Assembly (NCBI GenBank): GCA_900765575.1 | Contig: CAAFRW010000201.1 | Location: 1 to 19,752 of the forward strand | DNA length: 19,752 nt | DNA from: Bacteroidaceae bacterium | GTDB taxonomy: Bacteria; Bacteroidota; Bacteroidia; Bacteroidales; Bacteroidaceae | Reading direction: 5' to 3' | In this document: positions 7,210 to 14,288 of the stretch, piece by piece | Position numbering within the stretch: position 1 is the stretch's first letter | How the letters are laid out: each line of letters opens with the position of its first letter | Program-made: the position numbers and the translations under genes | The notes under the pieces: generated by a model | Told to the model about the DNA's origin: nothing | Database searches by the model: none | The model's input: the letters and a program-made list of their open reading frames with translations, nothing else

Positions 7210-9216
7210 CTATTCTTTACCCTTCAAGGTAACAACAATCACACCGTTCTTACCCTTCTCACCATATAGTTCAGTGGCACTTTTATCCTTCAAAACAGTT
7301 ATGCTTTGAATCTCATCCGGATTTAAATCATCTATTTTATCCACTTGCATGCCATTTACTATAAAGAGAGGAGTTCCCTCAGCCGGAATAACGATACCCT
7401 TATTACTCTTTGAGGCCGGAAATACAATTGTCTGTTCGCTCTCCGAAGCTTTATCTTTACCTTGTAAATGGAAGGTTACCGGCATAGTAAACCGCACATC
7501 CACAGCCTGTCCGCGTTGTTTTCCCGGTTTCCATTTCGGCATACTCTGTACCACACGTACAGCCTCAGCGTCCAATTCTTTCGATACACTTCTCATTACT
7601 TCCACATTGCTAATGCTTCCGTCTTTGTTTACAATAAAGCTCAAGATTACACGTCCCTGCGTACCGGCTTTCTGTGCTTCCACCGGATACTTCAGGTTTC
7701 GTGCCAAAAATCTCATGCACTCTTCCATTCCTCCGGGATAGCTAGGCATATCTTCCACTACTACAAATATGTCTCCATTGTCCGACGTCTTCGAAGCTTT
7801 ACTAGCAGCTACAGTTCCCTCTTGCGCCTTTACGTTACTGACTTCCATAACTTTAGGTTCACCGTAACCTACCACTACCACTTCGCCCACATTTACGTTT
7901 TTCCGCTCCAACGCTATAACAAGCTCTTTCCCTTTCATGTTTTTTGAAACAGTAAGTTCCTGAAAGCGCCTGCCTACGTAAGAGACACCTAACACACTCC
8001 CCTCTTCGGCCGAAATAGAGAACACTCCCTCTTTATCAGACAGAGTTCCTATCGATGTGCCTTTAATAATAATACTTGCACCAGGCATAGGCTTTCCGGT
8101 TTCGGCATTCAGAATAACGCCTTTCACTTTGATTTCGGCCAAAGCTTTTTCGGTTCCGGCAACCACTGTTGTTGTTTGTTCTTTAACGGCAGCAATCCTG
8201 TTTCCCGTTCCGGCTTCGGGCGCTACTGCCGGAGCTGCTTCTTCCACAACCGCTCTTTGCTCATTTTTAACTTCCCCGGTTTTCACCATTTCAGTTAAAT
8301 CACTAACTTTGACAGCTGAAATCTCTTCCAATTCATTAGAGACTTCGGGACGGGCAAATGCGGCCACTGTTACAGCAGCCAAAGGAAGTACATAGAGGTA
8401 CTTCAACTTAGCCCACACACTTGATTTTTCTTTTAACATCATAGTAATTCTTTTTTTAAGTGAACTGTGATTAAAGCTGTTGGCAATAGAGTAGAGCCTT
8501 GCGCCAACGGCTTTTTTAATTAATAACAACTGATATTTTTTTGCATCGATACCTTGTTGAATAACGGATTCGTCCGCCTCGTACTCATGAATGGTCTGCA
8601 ACTCCTGCTTCAGCAGCCAGGCTGCCGGATTGAACCATTGGAACAAAATACATATCTCAGCCACAAGTAAATCCCACGAGTGGAGGTTCTTTACATGCGC
8701 TTTCTCATGAGTCAGAATTTCTGTTCCGTTTTCTTTCAAATCGTCTTCCGAAATCACTATGAACTTCATCCAACTAAACGGAGCTATTTTACGACGATGG
8801 ACAATTATCGTTATGCCTTCTTCTTTATAGGAATAGCCTTTCATCATTAACCTCAGCATGCAGGCCAACGACCAGATGTTTCTGATAAAGAAGAAAATAA
8901 TACCTATCACATAAAGTAATAAAATCCCTTCACGCCAAGGAAAGTGCGTAGCCTCCTCTCCCGCTGTTTTCACCACAGTTACCGGTTCGGCCATCAGCAA
9001 CAGGTCTTCCATGGTGAGCAACGGATTTTCCATCACAGCCGGTTGCCCTAAAGTAATCTCACACAACGGAATTAAACAGGACAGTAGCAATAGACTCAGT
9101 AATGCAAAACGGTTAAAACGATGAAACGTCTCGCGGCTCAGCAGCAACCGATAGAAAAGATAAAACAGCGCCAAGCAGAAAGCCGATTTTATTATATATA
9201 CAAGGAATAGTCCCAT
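7210..9216 (-). CDS. BlaR1-type M56 metallopeptidase fused to TonB_C and plug-like domains
   Basis: Predicted inner-membrane zinc protease/sensor of 668 residues that pairs with the upstream BlaI repressor. Visible in order: N-terminal membrane helices (about 3-22, 36-52, 96-120); zinc motif HEKAH (170-174); the M56 signature QWFNPAAW (193-200) and EYEADE (211-216), supplying the likely third ligand; another helix (272-288); a linker rich in Ala, Glu and Val; a carboxypeptidase-regulatory-like domain (about 361-437) ending in the SusC-like GEVVVVGYG (444-452); a TonB C-terminal domain (about 490-584, SYPGG, PKWKPG); and a plug-like tail (about 616-666, LFIVNGMQV, IQSITVLKDKSATELYG). Classic BlaR1 ends in a penicillin-binding domain, which is absent, so the signal is not obviously beta-lactam. 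It starts 29 bp after blaI ends. Domain calls are from motif recognition. Confidence 0.88.
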   Translation of the reverse strand: MGLFLVYIIKSAFCLALFYLFYRLLLSRETFHRFNRFALLSLLLLSCLIPLCEITLGQPAVMENPLLTMEDLLLMAEPVTVVKTAGEEATHFPWREGILLLYVIGIIFFFIRNIWSLACMLRLMMKGYSYKEEGITIIVHRRKIAPFSWMKFIVISEDDLKENGTEILTHEKAHVKNLHSWDLLVAEICILFQWFNPAAWLLKQELQTIHEYEADESVIQQGIDAKKYQLLLIKKAVGARLYSIANSFNHSSLKKRITMMLKEKSSVWAKLKYLYVLPLAAVTVAAFARPEVSNELEEISAVKVSDLTEMVKTGEVKNEQRAVVEEAAPAVAPEAGTGNRIAAVKEQTTTVVAGTEKALAEIKVKGVILNAETGKPMPGASIIIKGTSIGTLSDKEGVFSISAEEGSVLGVSYVGRRFQELTVSKNMKGKELVIALERKNVNVGEVVVVGYGEPKVMEVSNVKAQEGTVAASKASKTSDNGDIFVVVEDMPSYPGGMEECMRFLARNLKYPVEAQKAGTQGRVILSFIVNKDGSISNVEVMRSVSKELDAEAVRVVQSMPKWKPGKQRGQAVDVRFTMPVTFHLQGKDKASESEQTIVFPASKSNKGIVIPAEGTPLFIVNGMQVDKIDDLNPDEIQSITVLKDKSATELYGEKGKNGVIVVTLKGKE

Positions 9217-9245
9217 ACGTATCAGATTTTGATTAACATTCCATA

Positions 9246-9611
9246 TTATTTCTTATGCGCTTCTTCCACTTTACGAATCAGCTCTTTCAGTTCGTCCACA
9301 GAAATAGCTTCTTCTTTCACCAAAGAGGAGACCACATTCATATAAGAGTTATTGTAATATTTACGAATCACACTTTTCAGCGTTCCATTATGGTAACTCT
9401 CTTTCGTGATGACAGGAAAATAACGATAAGTATTGCCTAAGGCTTCGTGGTTGAGGAATCCTTTTTCTTCCAATCCGCGCACAATAGTCGATAGGGTATT
9501 AAAATGGGGTTTCGGCTCTGCATAAAAAGCCAACAGTTCTTTCACAAACAGAGGACCTTCTTTCCAATAGAAGTCCATGATTTCTTCTTCTTTTGCCGTT
9601 AATGCTTTCAT
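9246..9611 (-). CDS. BlaI/MecI-family transcriptional repressor
   Basis: Winged-helix repressor of 121 residues, ATG at 9611, the usual family length. MKALTAKEEEIMDFYWKEGP is the typical opening; the recognition helix lies around HFNTLSTIVRGLEEKGFL (residues about 36-53), followed by the wing (GNTYRYFPVIT). The C-terminal half (about 70-121) is the helical dimerisation region, which the partner protease cleaves in characterised BlaI/BlaR1 systems. It is the first gene of a two-gene operon with the M56 gene, 29 bp apart. Three AACTA...TAGTT dyads just upstream point to autorepression. The regulated signal is unknown; the family also includes copper-responsive CopY proteins, but no Cys-rich C-terminal metal site is present here. 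Confidence 0.92.
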   Translation of the reverse strand: MKALTAKEEEIMDFYWKEGPLFVKELLAFYAEPKPHFNTLSTIVRGLEEKGFLNHEALGNTYRYFPVITKESYHNGTLKSVIRKYYNNSYMNVVSSLVKEEAISVDELKELIRKVEEAHKK

Positions 9612-9634
9612 AAATCAGATTATTTACGGCAAAG

Positions 9635-9695
9635 AACTAAAACTTTTAGTTGATAAACTAATTATTTTAGTTAAACTAAACTAAAGGAATTAGTT
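9635..9695. promoter_or_regulatory. Three tandem BlaI-type operator dyads
   Basis: Three 17-bp dyads share outer halves AACTA and TAGTT: 9635-9651 (AACTAAAAcTTTTAGTT, a perfect palindrome), 9656-9672 (AACTAATTATTTTAGTT) and 9679-9695 (AACTAAAGGAATTAGTT). Starts are 21 and 23 bp apart, about two helical turns, so bound dimers would lie on the same face. The first overlaps a minus-strand GTTCTTTG (9630-9637), a poor match to the -7 consensus. The position, 24 bp before the blaI start, fits autoregulation. Confidence 0.75.
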
Positions 9696-10189
9696 TGCTT
9701 AAAGGAAGAAGTGTTTACGGCATAAGAAAGAGCAGAAAAAGGACTGATTATAAGAGTTATATGGCATTAGACACAACGCCGGTAATTTACAGACAAGTGT
9801 GTAAAAGCTCCCTCTTATGGAATAATAACTTTCAAATAGGAATCTCCGATAAACTTCTTTCGTTAAATCTCAGCATAGCCTTTAGGAGTGTCGACTGTTT
9901 GGATAGAAATTCTAGTTCTTTTGATAGTAGCATCCGTTGGAACTCTTTTATCTATGCCTTATACTCTATGTATGTCTACTGAATTCAGGTTAGTATAGTC
10001 AACACTTGTGACAGTAAGCTGGCACACTTGTGACACATACCTATGTCACACTCATGCCAACAGCTTGGCAAAGGTGTGACACACGTAGCTGTCACACCCA
10101 TGCCAATAGCGTGGCATTACCTCTAATAATAGAATACGTTGCCAATGTATGTAGGAGAAGCTATGGATGTGGTAATAGCTAACATGCGT
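9696..10189. other. Gene-poor spacer upstream of blaI
   Basis: Remaining part of the 578-bp gap between blaI and the double TonB_C gene. A 95-codon plus-strand frame (9695-9982) has no recognisable domain and is not called. The tandem hairpin repeat at 10024-10117 is listed separately. Nothing else was recognised. Confidence 0.5.
10024..10117. repeat. Tandem 46-bp repeat of paired hairpins
   Basis: Two copies, 46 bp apart (GTGACAC at 10030 and 10076), each contain two hairpins. Copy one: TGTGACA/TGTCACA (10029-10035 with 10044-10050) then TGCCAA/TTGGCA (10055-10060 with 10065-10070). Copy two: GGTGTGACA/TGTCACACC (10073-10081 with 10090-10098) then ATGCCA/TGGCAT (10100-10105 with 10112-10117). 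A partial third copy (CACTTGTGACA, about 10003) precedes them. It lies downstream of the minus-strand TonB_C gene and may fold at the end of its transcript, but no T-run follows. Confidence 0.75.
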
Positions 10190-11197
10190 CTATCTGGCAC
10201 GGGAATTATGCCATAAAAATGTAACCGGGAAAACTTGCCACACCTGAACAGGCTTGCCTCCCTGCTGTCCGGGATTCCATTTCGGCATACTCTTTATCAC
10301 ACGCAATGCTTCATTGTCTAACACCTTCCCCGCACTGCGAAAAATAGAAATACGGCTCAGTTCTCCACTTTCCGTTACCACAAACTGTACCAAGACCTTC
10401 CCCTGCAACTTTTTCTGAAAAGCCTCCTTCGGATATCTTATATTTTGGGCTACATAGATGGCAGCGCCCCGCTCTCCTCCCGGGAAAGAGGGCATTTCAT
10501 CGGCTTCCATCAAAATGCCTTCCTTGTTTAAAGCCTCTATGGTTTCCTCATCCGGCCACATACAATCAGCCAAATTAAAATGAACCGGGAAGGTATACCG
10601 AACTTTCACTGCTTTTTCATTCAAAATTCCCGGTCTCCATTTCGGCATTCCCTTTACAATCCGCACAGCTTCAGCATCCATTTCCGGCGAGATGCCTTTC
10701 ATGACCGATATACTATCCAGCGTTCCATCCTCATTCACTATAAACTGCAAATAAACTTTGCCTTCTTGCCCCGAGGCTCTTGCCTGCGACGGATACTTCA
10801 AATGTCGAACCACATACTCCAGCACCTTCGCATTTCCTCCCGGAAAAGAAGGAAGTTTATCCACATCCGAGGTTAGCAGCACCCGACCATCCGCAATGGT
10901 ATCACTCGAACAAACGGCCGGAGAGAATTCAGCATTCTGTCCGCATAACGCACCTGTATTTTGAGTATCACTTAAAGAAACAACCGGAAAGAATTCCGCA
11001 GAAGAGGTTTCTTCCAATGTCTTAGGGAGTGGCGAAAAAGAAGCCGCCACCGCATTCGTAGCCAGCATGGCTATGGAGAAGACACCTAGCATTCCGTACT
11101 TCTTTATACCTCCAGTTAAGTTATCACATTTCATGTCTCTCGACGCAATTAAAAGCGTGGTTTTCGTCAATGATAACAGATTGTAAATGTATTTCAT
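10190..11197 (-). CDS. Protein with two tandem TonB C-terminal domains
   Basis: Predicted envelope protein of 335 residues from the ATG at 11197. An in-frame TTG at 11221 would add eight residues and overlap truA; the ATG, 13 bp after the truA stop, is preferred. A hydrophobic segment near residues 33-53 (KKYGMLGVFSIAMLATNAVAA) is a signal anchor or late signal peptide. Two homologous TonB_C domains follow, at about 112-210 (SFPGG, LKYPSQA, MDAEAVRIV, PKWRPG) and 232-330 (SFPGG, IRYPKEA, LDNEALRVI, PKWNPG). The proline-rich spacer of classical TonB is missing. Both domains resemble the one inside the nearby M56 protein. Such domains contact TonB boxes of outer-membrane receptors in classical TonB; whether this protein energises a receptor is not shown. 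Probably co-transcribed with truA. Confidence 0.85.
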   Translation of the reverse strand: MKYIYNLLSLTKTTLLIASRDMKCDNLTGGIKKYGMLGVFSIAMLATNAVAASFSPLPKTLEETSSAEFFPVVSLSDTQNTGALCGQNAEFSPAVCSSDTIADGRVLLTSDVDKLPSFPGGNAKVLEYVVRHLKYPSQARASGQEGKVYLQFIVNEDGTLDSISVMKGISPEMDAEAVRIVKGMPKWRPGILNEKAVKVRYTFPVHFNLADCMWPDEETIEALNKEGILMEADEMPSFPGGERGAAIYVAQNIRYPKEAFQKKLQGKVLVQFVVTESGELSRISIFRSAGKVLDNEALRVIKSMPKWNPGQQGGKPVQVWQVFPVTFLWHNSRAR

Positions 11198-11210
11198 ATC
11201 TATATGGATT

Positions 11211-11972
11211 TTAGGTTTCAACTATAAAAAGAGACTCCGGATAGGCGATGTCTACCAGGAAAAGGGCATTGCCCGGAACAGAACTTCCGGCTTTGCAACG
11301 GTCTTTCTGCTCAATCACCCGGCAAAAATCATCCAAAGAAAGCTTACCGCGTCCCACTTCCAACAAGGTTCCCACAATGGCACGCACCATATTGCGCAAA
11401 AAGCGGTCGGCCTGAATCGTAAACACCCATTCGTCATCGCTTATCTGCGACCATTCGGCATGCATCATGCGGCAATTGTTTGTTTTCACATCCGTATGAA
11501 GCTTGCTGAAACTGGTAAAATCGGTATAGCGAAAGAGCAAACGCGCTGCTTCGTTCATCTTCTCCACATCCGGACACGCGCCAACCAAGCGGCAGACGTA
11601 GTTTCTACGAAAAGGTTTCTTGGCGGTAGTGATATAATATTTATAGGTACGCGAGAGGGCATCGAAACGGGCATGCGCCTCCGGACGAACCGGCACCACC
11701 TTATAGATAGAGATATCGGGAGGCAACAGTCGGTTCAATTTATCTGTCAACACCTCCGGCCGAAGCTCTCCGTCGTAATCGAAATGAGCCACCATCAACG
11801 AGGCATGTACTCCGGCATCGGTACGGCCGGCTCCTACCACATCCACCTCCCGACGAAGATATGTAGAGAGCGCTTTCATTAAAGTACCCTGCACACTCAC
11901 CCCATTGGGCTGTATCTGCCAACCGTGATAATTTGTTCCGTCGTAAGCCAAATAAATAAAATATCGTTGCAC
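11211..11972 (-). CDS. truA: tRNA pseudouridine(38-40) synthase TruA
   Basis: Converts uridines 38-40 of the tRNA anticodon arm to pseudouridine. The 253-residue length is normal. Key features are the N-terminal YDGTNYHGWQIQ (10-21), catalytic Asp52 in GAGRTDAGVHA (47-57), a conserved SRTYKYYI block, FTSFSK, and the C-terminal FLRNMVRAIVGTLLEVG motif. The start is GTG at 11970-11972 in frame with the conserved N-terminus; no ATG upstream fits better. A TACCTTTG -7 element lies 28 bp upstream on the same strand. The double TonB_C gene follows after 13 bp, so the two are likely one transcript. It is divergent from tnaA across a 678-bp spacer. Confidence 0.96.
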   Translation of the reverse strand: MQRYFIYLAYDGTNYHGWQIQPNGVSVQGTLMKALSTYLRREVDVVGAGRTDAGVHASLMVAHFDYDGELRPEVLTDKLNRLLPPDISIYKVVPVRPEAHARFDALSRTYKYYITTAKKPFRRNYVCRLVGACPDVEKMNEAARLLFRYTDFTSFSKLHTDVKTNNCRMMHAEWSQISDDEWVFTIQADRFLRNMVRAIVGTLLEVGRGKLSLDDFCRVIEQKDRCKAGSSVPGNALFLVDIAYPESLFIVET

Positions 11973-11999
11973 GTTTGAATCTTCTCTTTAATTTATTTG

Positions 12000-12007
12000 C
12001 AAAGGTA
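12000..12007 (-). promoter_or_regulatory. -7 promoter element of truA
   Basis: Read on the minus strand this is TACCTTTG, an exact match to the Bacteroides TAnnTTTG consensus. A start near 11994 would give a leader of about 22 nt before the GTG. The region 19-21 bp further upstream has no clear TTTG, so only the -7 half is convincing. Confidence 0.55.
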
Positions 12008-12124
12008 TTTATTTTTTCTTTATTTTGTAGGCGTATGCTACATGTTAATAAACAGAGTAGTTTGTCTTACCTTTAAAGAGAAACGAAACGTATGTTGCAC
12101 TTAATGACTATATTACCTTTAAAT

Positions 12125-12155
12125 CATCTCTTTTTGAATATTAAAAAGAGAGATG
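12125..12155 (+). other. Imperfect hairpin in the tnaA upstream region
   Basis: CATCTC plus TTTTT (12125-12135) pairs with AAAAA (12143-12147) and GAGATG (12150-12155), leaving a 2-nt bulge, and a T-rich run (TTTCTTTT) follows. It resembles a weak terminator or attenuator on the plus strand about 500 bp before tnaA. Whether tnaA transcription starts upstream of it is unknown. Confidence 0.4.
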
Positions 12156-12352
12156 AATTTCTTTTCTAAAAACACACTACGTCGTAAGAATCCCTACGGC
12201 ATCTATCCTTATTTTATGATAAAGAAGCTATCGCATCTTGTGGAAACCGCCGGATAAAAGCGACTTCTCGTATATTTCCTCCAGAACAAGGCCTCCGCAT
12301 CAGGTCGGAAGGGAATCAACGTGAAGGACTTTACCAAACCGTTACACAGCAG

Positions 12353-12447
12353 CGTATGTGGCCAGAGAAAATGAAAGACTTTCGAAAACAGCTTGGAGAT
12401 TAAAGCTGCAACGTATGCAGCCAGAGAAAATGAAAAACTTTCGAAAG
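12353..12447. repeat. 59-bp-spaced direct repeat upstream of tnaA
   Basis: A 36-bp block beginning CGTATG at 12353, with core CCAGAGAAAATGAAA, recurs at 12412 with four mismatches. The similarity fades but continues (TTGGAGATTAAA against TTGGCGATTAAAA) after small insertions. There is no reading frame conservation between copies. Confidence 0.65.
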
Positions 12448-12650
12448 GAAGAACAGCAAAGGACTTGGCGATTAAAAGGAATAATCGCCTGAAAACGAAG
12501 ACCCTTTCCCAACATCTTCCCTAAAAGTCTTCCTAAGCGCAACGCCCCGGTTCGGGTTCTATATAGAAAAGGAGGTTTCCGAACAAGCAAGCGTTTCTTT
12601 ATCCTATTTACATAAGACAATCTTTACAATAACCTTTAAACTAACTAATT

Positions 12651-14030
12651 ATGGAATTACCTTTTTCTGAATCTTACAAAATTAAGATGGTGGAGACTCT
12701 CCACAAAAGCACACGTACCGAACGCGAAACGTGGATAAAAGAAGCACGGTACAATCTCTTCAACCTGAAAAGCGAACAGGTGTTTATCGACTTGCTGACC
12801 GATTCGGGCACAGGTGCCATGAGCGACAAACAATGGGCCGCTATGATGACCGGCGACGAAAGTTATGCCGGAGCACGCTCTTATTTTGAAATGAAAGACG
12901 CTATCCGCCAAATTCTCGGATTCGAGTTCTTCCTCCCTACCCATCAGGGACGCGCTGCCGAAAATGTACTTTACTCTACCATCCTGAGCGAAGGGGACAT
13001 TGTACCGGGAAACTCTCATTTCGATACCACGAAAGGACATATTGAATTCCGCAAAGCCGAAGCCATTGACTGTACCATTGACGAAGCCCGCGATACACAG
13101 CTGGAAATTCCGTTCAAAGGAAACATGGATTTAGAGAAACTCGAAACCATATTAAAAAAATATCCGGCCAAACGAATTCCGGTAGTAGTGCTGACTATCA
13201 CCAACAACACCGCCGGAGGACAACCGGTTTCAATGGAAAACATCCGTGGCGTAGCCGGGCTCTGTAAAAAGTACGGAGTGAAGCTGCAAATAGACTCTGC
13301 CCGCTTTGCGGAAAACGCTTACTTTATCAAAACACGGGAACAGGGCTATGCCGATAAAAGCATCAAGGAGATTGCCCGGGAAATGTTCTCGTACGCCGAC
13401 ATTGCCACCATGTCGAGTAAAAAAGACGCTATTGCCAACATGGGTGGATTCGTGGCTTTCCGTGATGAGGAGTTGTGGCGCAAATGCCAAATGTTCTGCA
13501 TCATGAACGAGGGATTCATTACTTACGGAGGTATGTCGGGACGCGATATGAGCGCCTTGGCACAAGGATTGGACGAAGGAACGGAATTCGATTATCTGGA
13601 AACCCGCATCAAGCAAGTAGCTTATCTGGCTTCCAAGCTGGACGAGTACGGTATCCCTTACCAACGTCCGGCCGGAGGACATGCTGTATTTGTTGACGCC
13701 AAGAAGATTCTTACCCATGTTCCGAAAGAAGAATTTCAGGCTCAGACATTGGGTGTGGAACTTTATCTGGAAGCCGGTATACGCGGAGTGGAAATCGGTG
13801 CCATTCTGGCAGACAGAGACCCCGTGACACGCGAGAACCGCTATCCTTCGCTCGAACTGTTACGGTTGGCCATTCCACGGAGAACTTACACCAATAATCA
13901 CATGGATGTGATTGCCGCCGCTCTGAAGAATGTGTACGACCGCAGGGAAAGTATCTGTCACGGATACGTCATTACCAAAGAGTTGCCTATTATGCGCCAC
14001 TTCACCATCGAGCTGGCTCCGGCAGAGTAA
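12651..14030 (+). CDS. tnaA: Tryptophanase (tryptophan indole-lyase)
   Basis: PLP enzyme of the beta-eliminating lyase group, cleaving L-tryptophan to indole, pyruvate and ammonia in the cytoplasm. 459 residues, ATG at 12651. Lys258 in MSSKKD should hold PLP; HQGR (98-101), Asp215 and Arg218 (IDSAR), and Arg405 are the usual cofactor and substrate ligands. Three positions favour tryptophanase over tyrosine phenol-lyase: Asp125 in FDTTKGH, Ile382 in VEIG where the phenol-lyase has its key Arg (MERG), and His450 in MRHFT where the phenol-lyase has Phe. The gene stands alone: no TnaC-like leader upstream and no TnaB permease next to it, unlike enteric tna operons. It ends at a strong hairpin terminator. 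Indole made this way is a known gut signalling compound. Confidence 0.94.
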   Translation: MELPFSESYKIKMVETLHKSTRTERETWIKEARYNLFNLKSEQVFIDLLTDSGTGAMSDKQWAAMMTGDESYAGARSYFEMKDAIRQILGFEFFLPTHQGRAAENVLYSTILSEGDIVPGNSHFDTTKGHIEFRKAEAIDCTIDEARDTQLEIPFKGNMDLEKLETILKKYPAKRIPVVVLTITNNTAGGQPVSMENIRGVAGLCKKYGVKLQIDSARFAENAYFIKTREQGYADKSIKEIAREMFSYADIATMSSKKDAIANMGGFVAFRDEELWRKCQMFCIMNEGFITYGGMSGRDMSALAQGLDEGTEFDYLETRIKQVAYLASKLDEYGIPYQRPAGGHAVFVDAKKILTHVPKEEFQAQTLGVELYLEAGIRGVEIGAILADRDPVTRENRYPSLELLRLAIPRRTYTNNHMDVIAAALKNVYDRRESICHGYVITKELPIMRHFTIELAPAE

Positions 14031-14060
14031 TCGTACGGTTTCGGATGATACTTAGCAGTG

Positions 14061-14087
14061 TCCATTCAAGCATATTGAATGGATTTT
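14061..14087 (+). terminator. First terminator after tnaA
   Basis: TCCATTCA (14061-14068) pairs with TGAATGGA (14076-14083) over a 7-nt loop, followed by TTTT. It lies 31 bp after the tnaA stop. A decayed copy (CCATTCAAGCATAG...GATTTT) follows at about 14127-14151, suggesting local duplication. Confidence 0.7.
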
Positions 14088-14227
14088 AAAACAGGATGAT
14101 GTAACAGACACCTGTGCAAGAGTACCCATTCAAGCATAGAGAATTGATTTTGGCACAAGAAAAAAAGGCTAACAGCAGATGTTTACCATATCTTATAAAC
14201 AGTATTAGCCGACAATTATTATAAACA

Positions 14228-14288
14228 GAACCGGCAGAAGCAACAGTGTTCAGACACACAACACACTGTCTTCCGCCGGTTCTTTTTT
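14228..14288. terminator. Long terminator between convergent tnaA and ThuA/DsbD-N gene
   Basis: GAACCGGC (14228-14235) pairs with GCCGGTTC (14275-14282); GAAG/CTTC (14237-14240 with 14270-14273) and ACAGTGT/ACACTGT (14243-14249 with 14263-14269) extend it to 19 bp. Six T residues (14283-14288) end it on the plus strand. On the minus strand it begins at the stop codon of the convergent gene and is followed by a weaker T-rich stretch, so it may work both ways. Confidence 0.85.

Larger units (their letters stand above)
11973..12650. other. 678-bp divergent spacer between truA and tnaA
   Basis: No convincing protein gene. It carries the truA promoter element, an imperfect hairpin (12125-12155) and a 59-bp direct repeat (12353-12447), listed separately. 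TTACCTTTAAA occurs twice (12067 and 12113), each a one-base-off -7 element on the plus strand. No short Trp-containing reading frame like the TnaC leader of enteric tna operons was found. Confidence 0.6.

Noticed and set aside
8630..8643. A 14-bp match to the CRISPR repeat (TTGAACCATTGGAA) inside the M56 gene, resembling a stray repeat or anti-repeat.
   Set aside because: It encodes the conserved FQWFNP motif of M56 peptidases, lies on the same strand as the repeats so is not an anti-repeat, and does not extend beyond about 14 bases.
9695..9982. 95-codon plus-strand reading frame in the blaI upstream spacer.
   Set aside because: No domain, atypical composition, no clear ribosome-binding context; probably chance.
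11198..11221. TTG at 11221 as start of the double TonB_C gene.
   Set aside because: It would overlap truA; the ATG at 11197 just after the truA stop is a better start.
12216..12257. 13-codon frame upstream of tnaA considered as a TnaC-type leader peptide.
   Set aside because: It contains no tryptophan codon and lies about 400 bp before tnaA.
12288..12335. Signal-recognition-particle RNA-like motif (CAGGTCGGAAGGGAA).
   Set aside because: It lacks one base of the conserved GGTCCGGAAGG loop and the flanks do not form the expected helix.
12342..12620. 92-codon minus-strand reading frame upstream of tnaA.
   Set aside because: It runs across the 59-bp direct repeat, has no recognisable domain and lies antisense in the tnaA upstream region.
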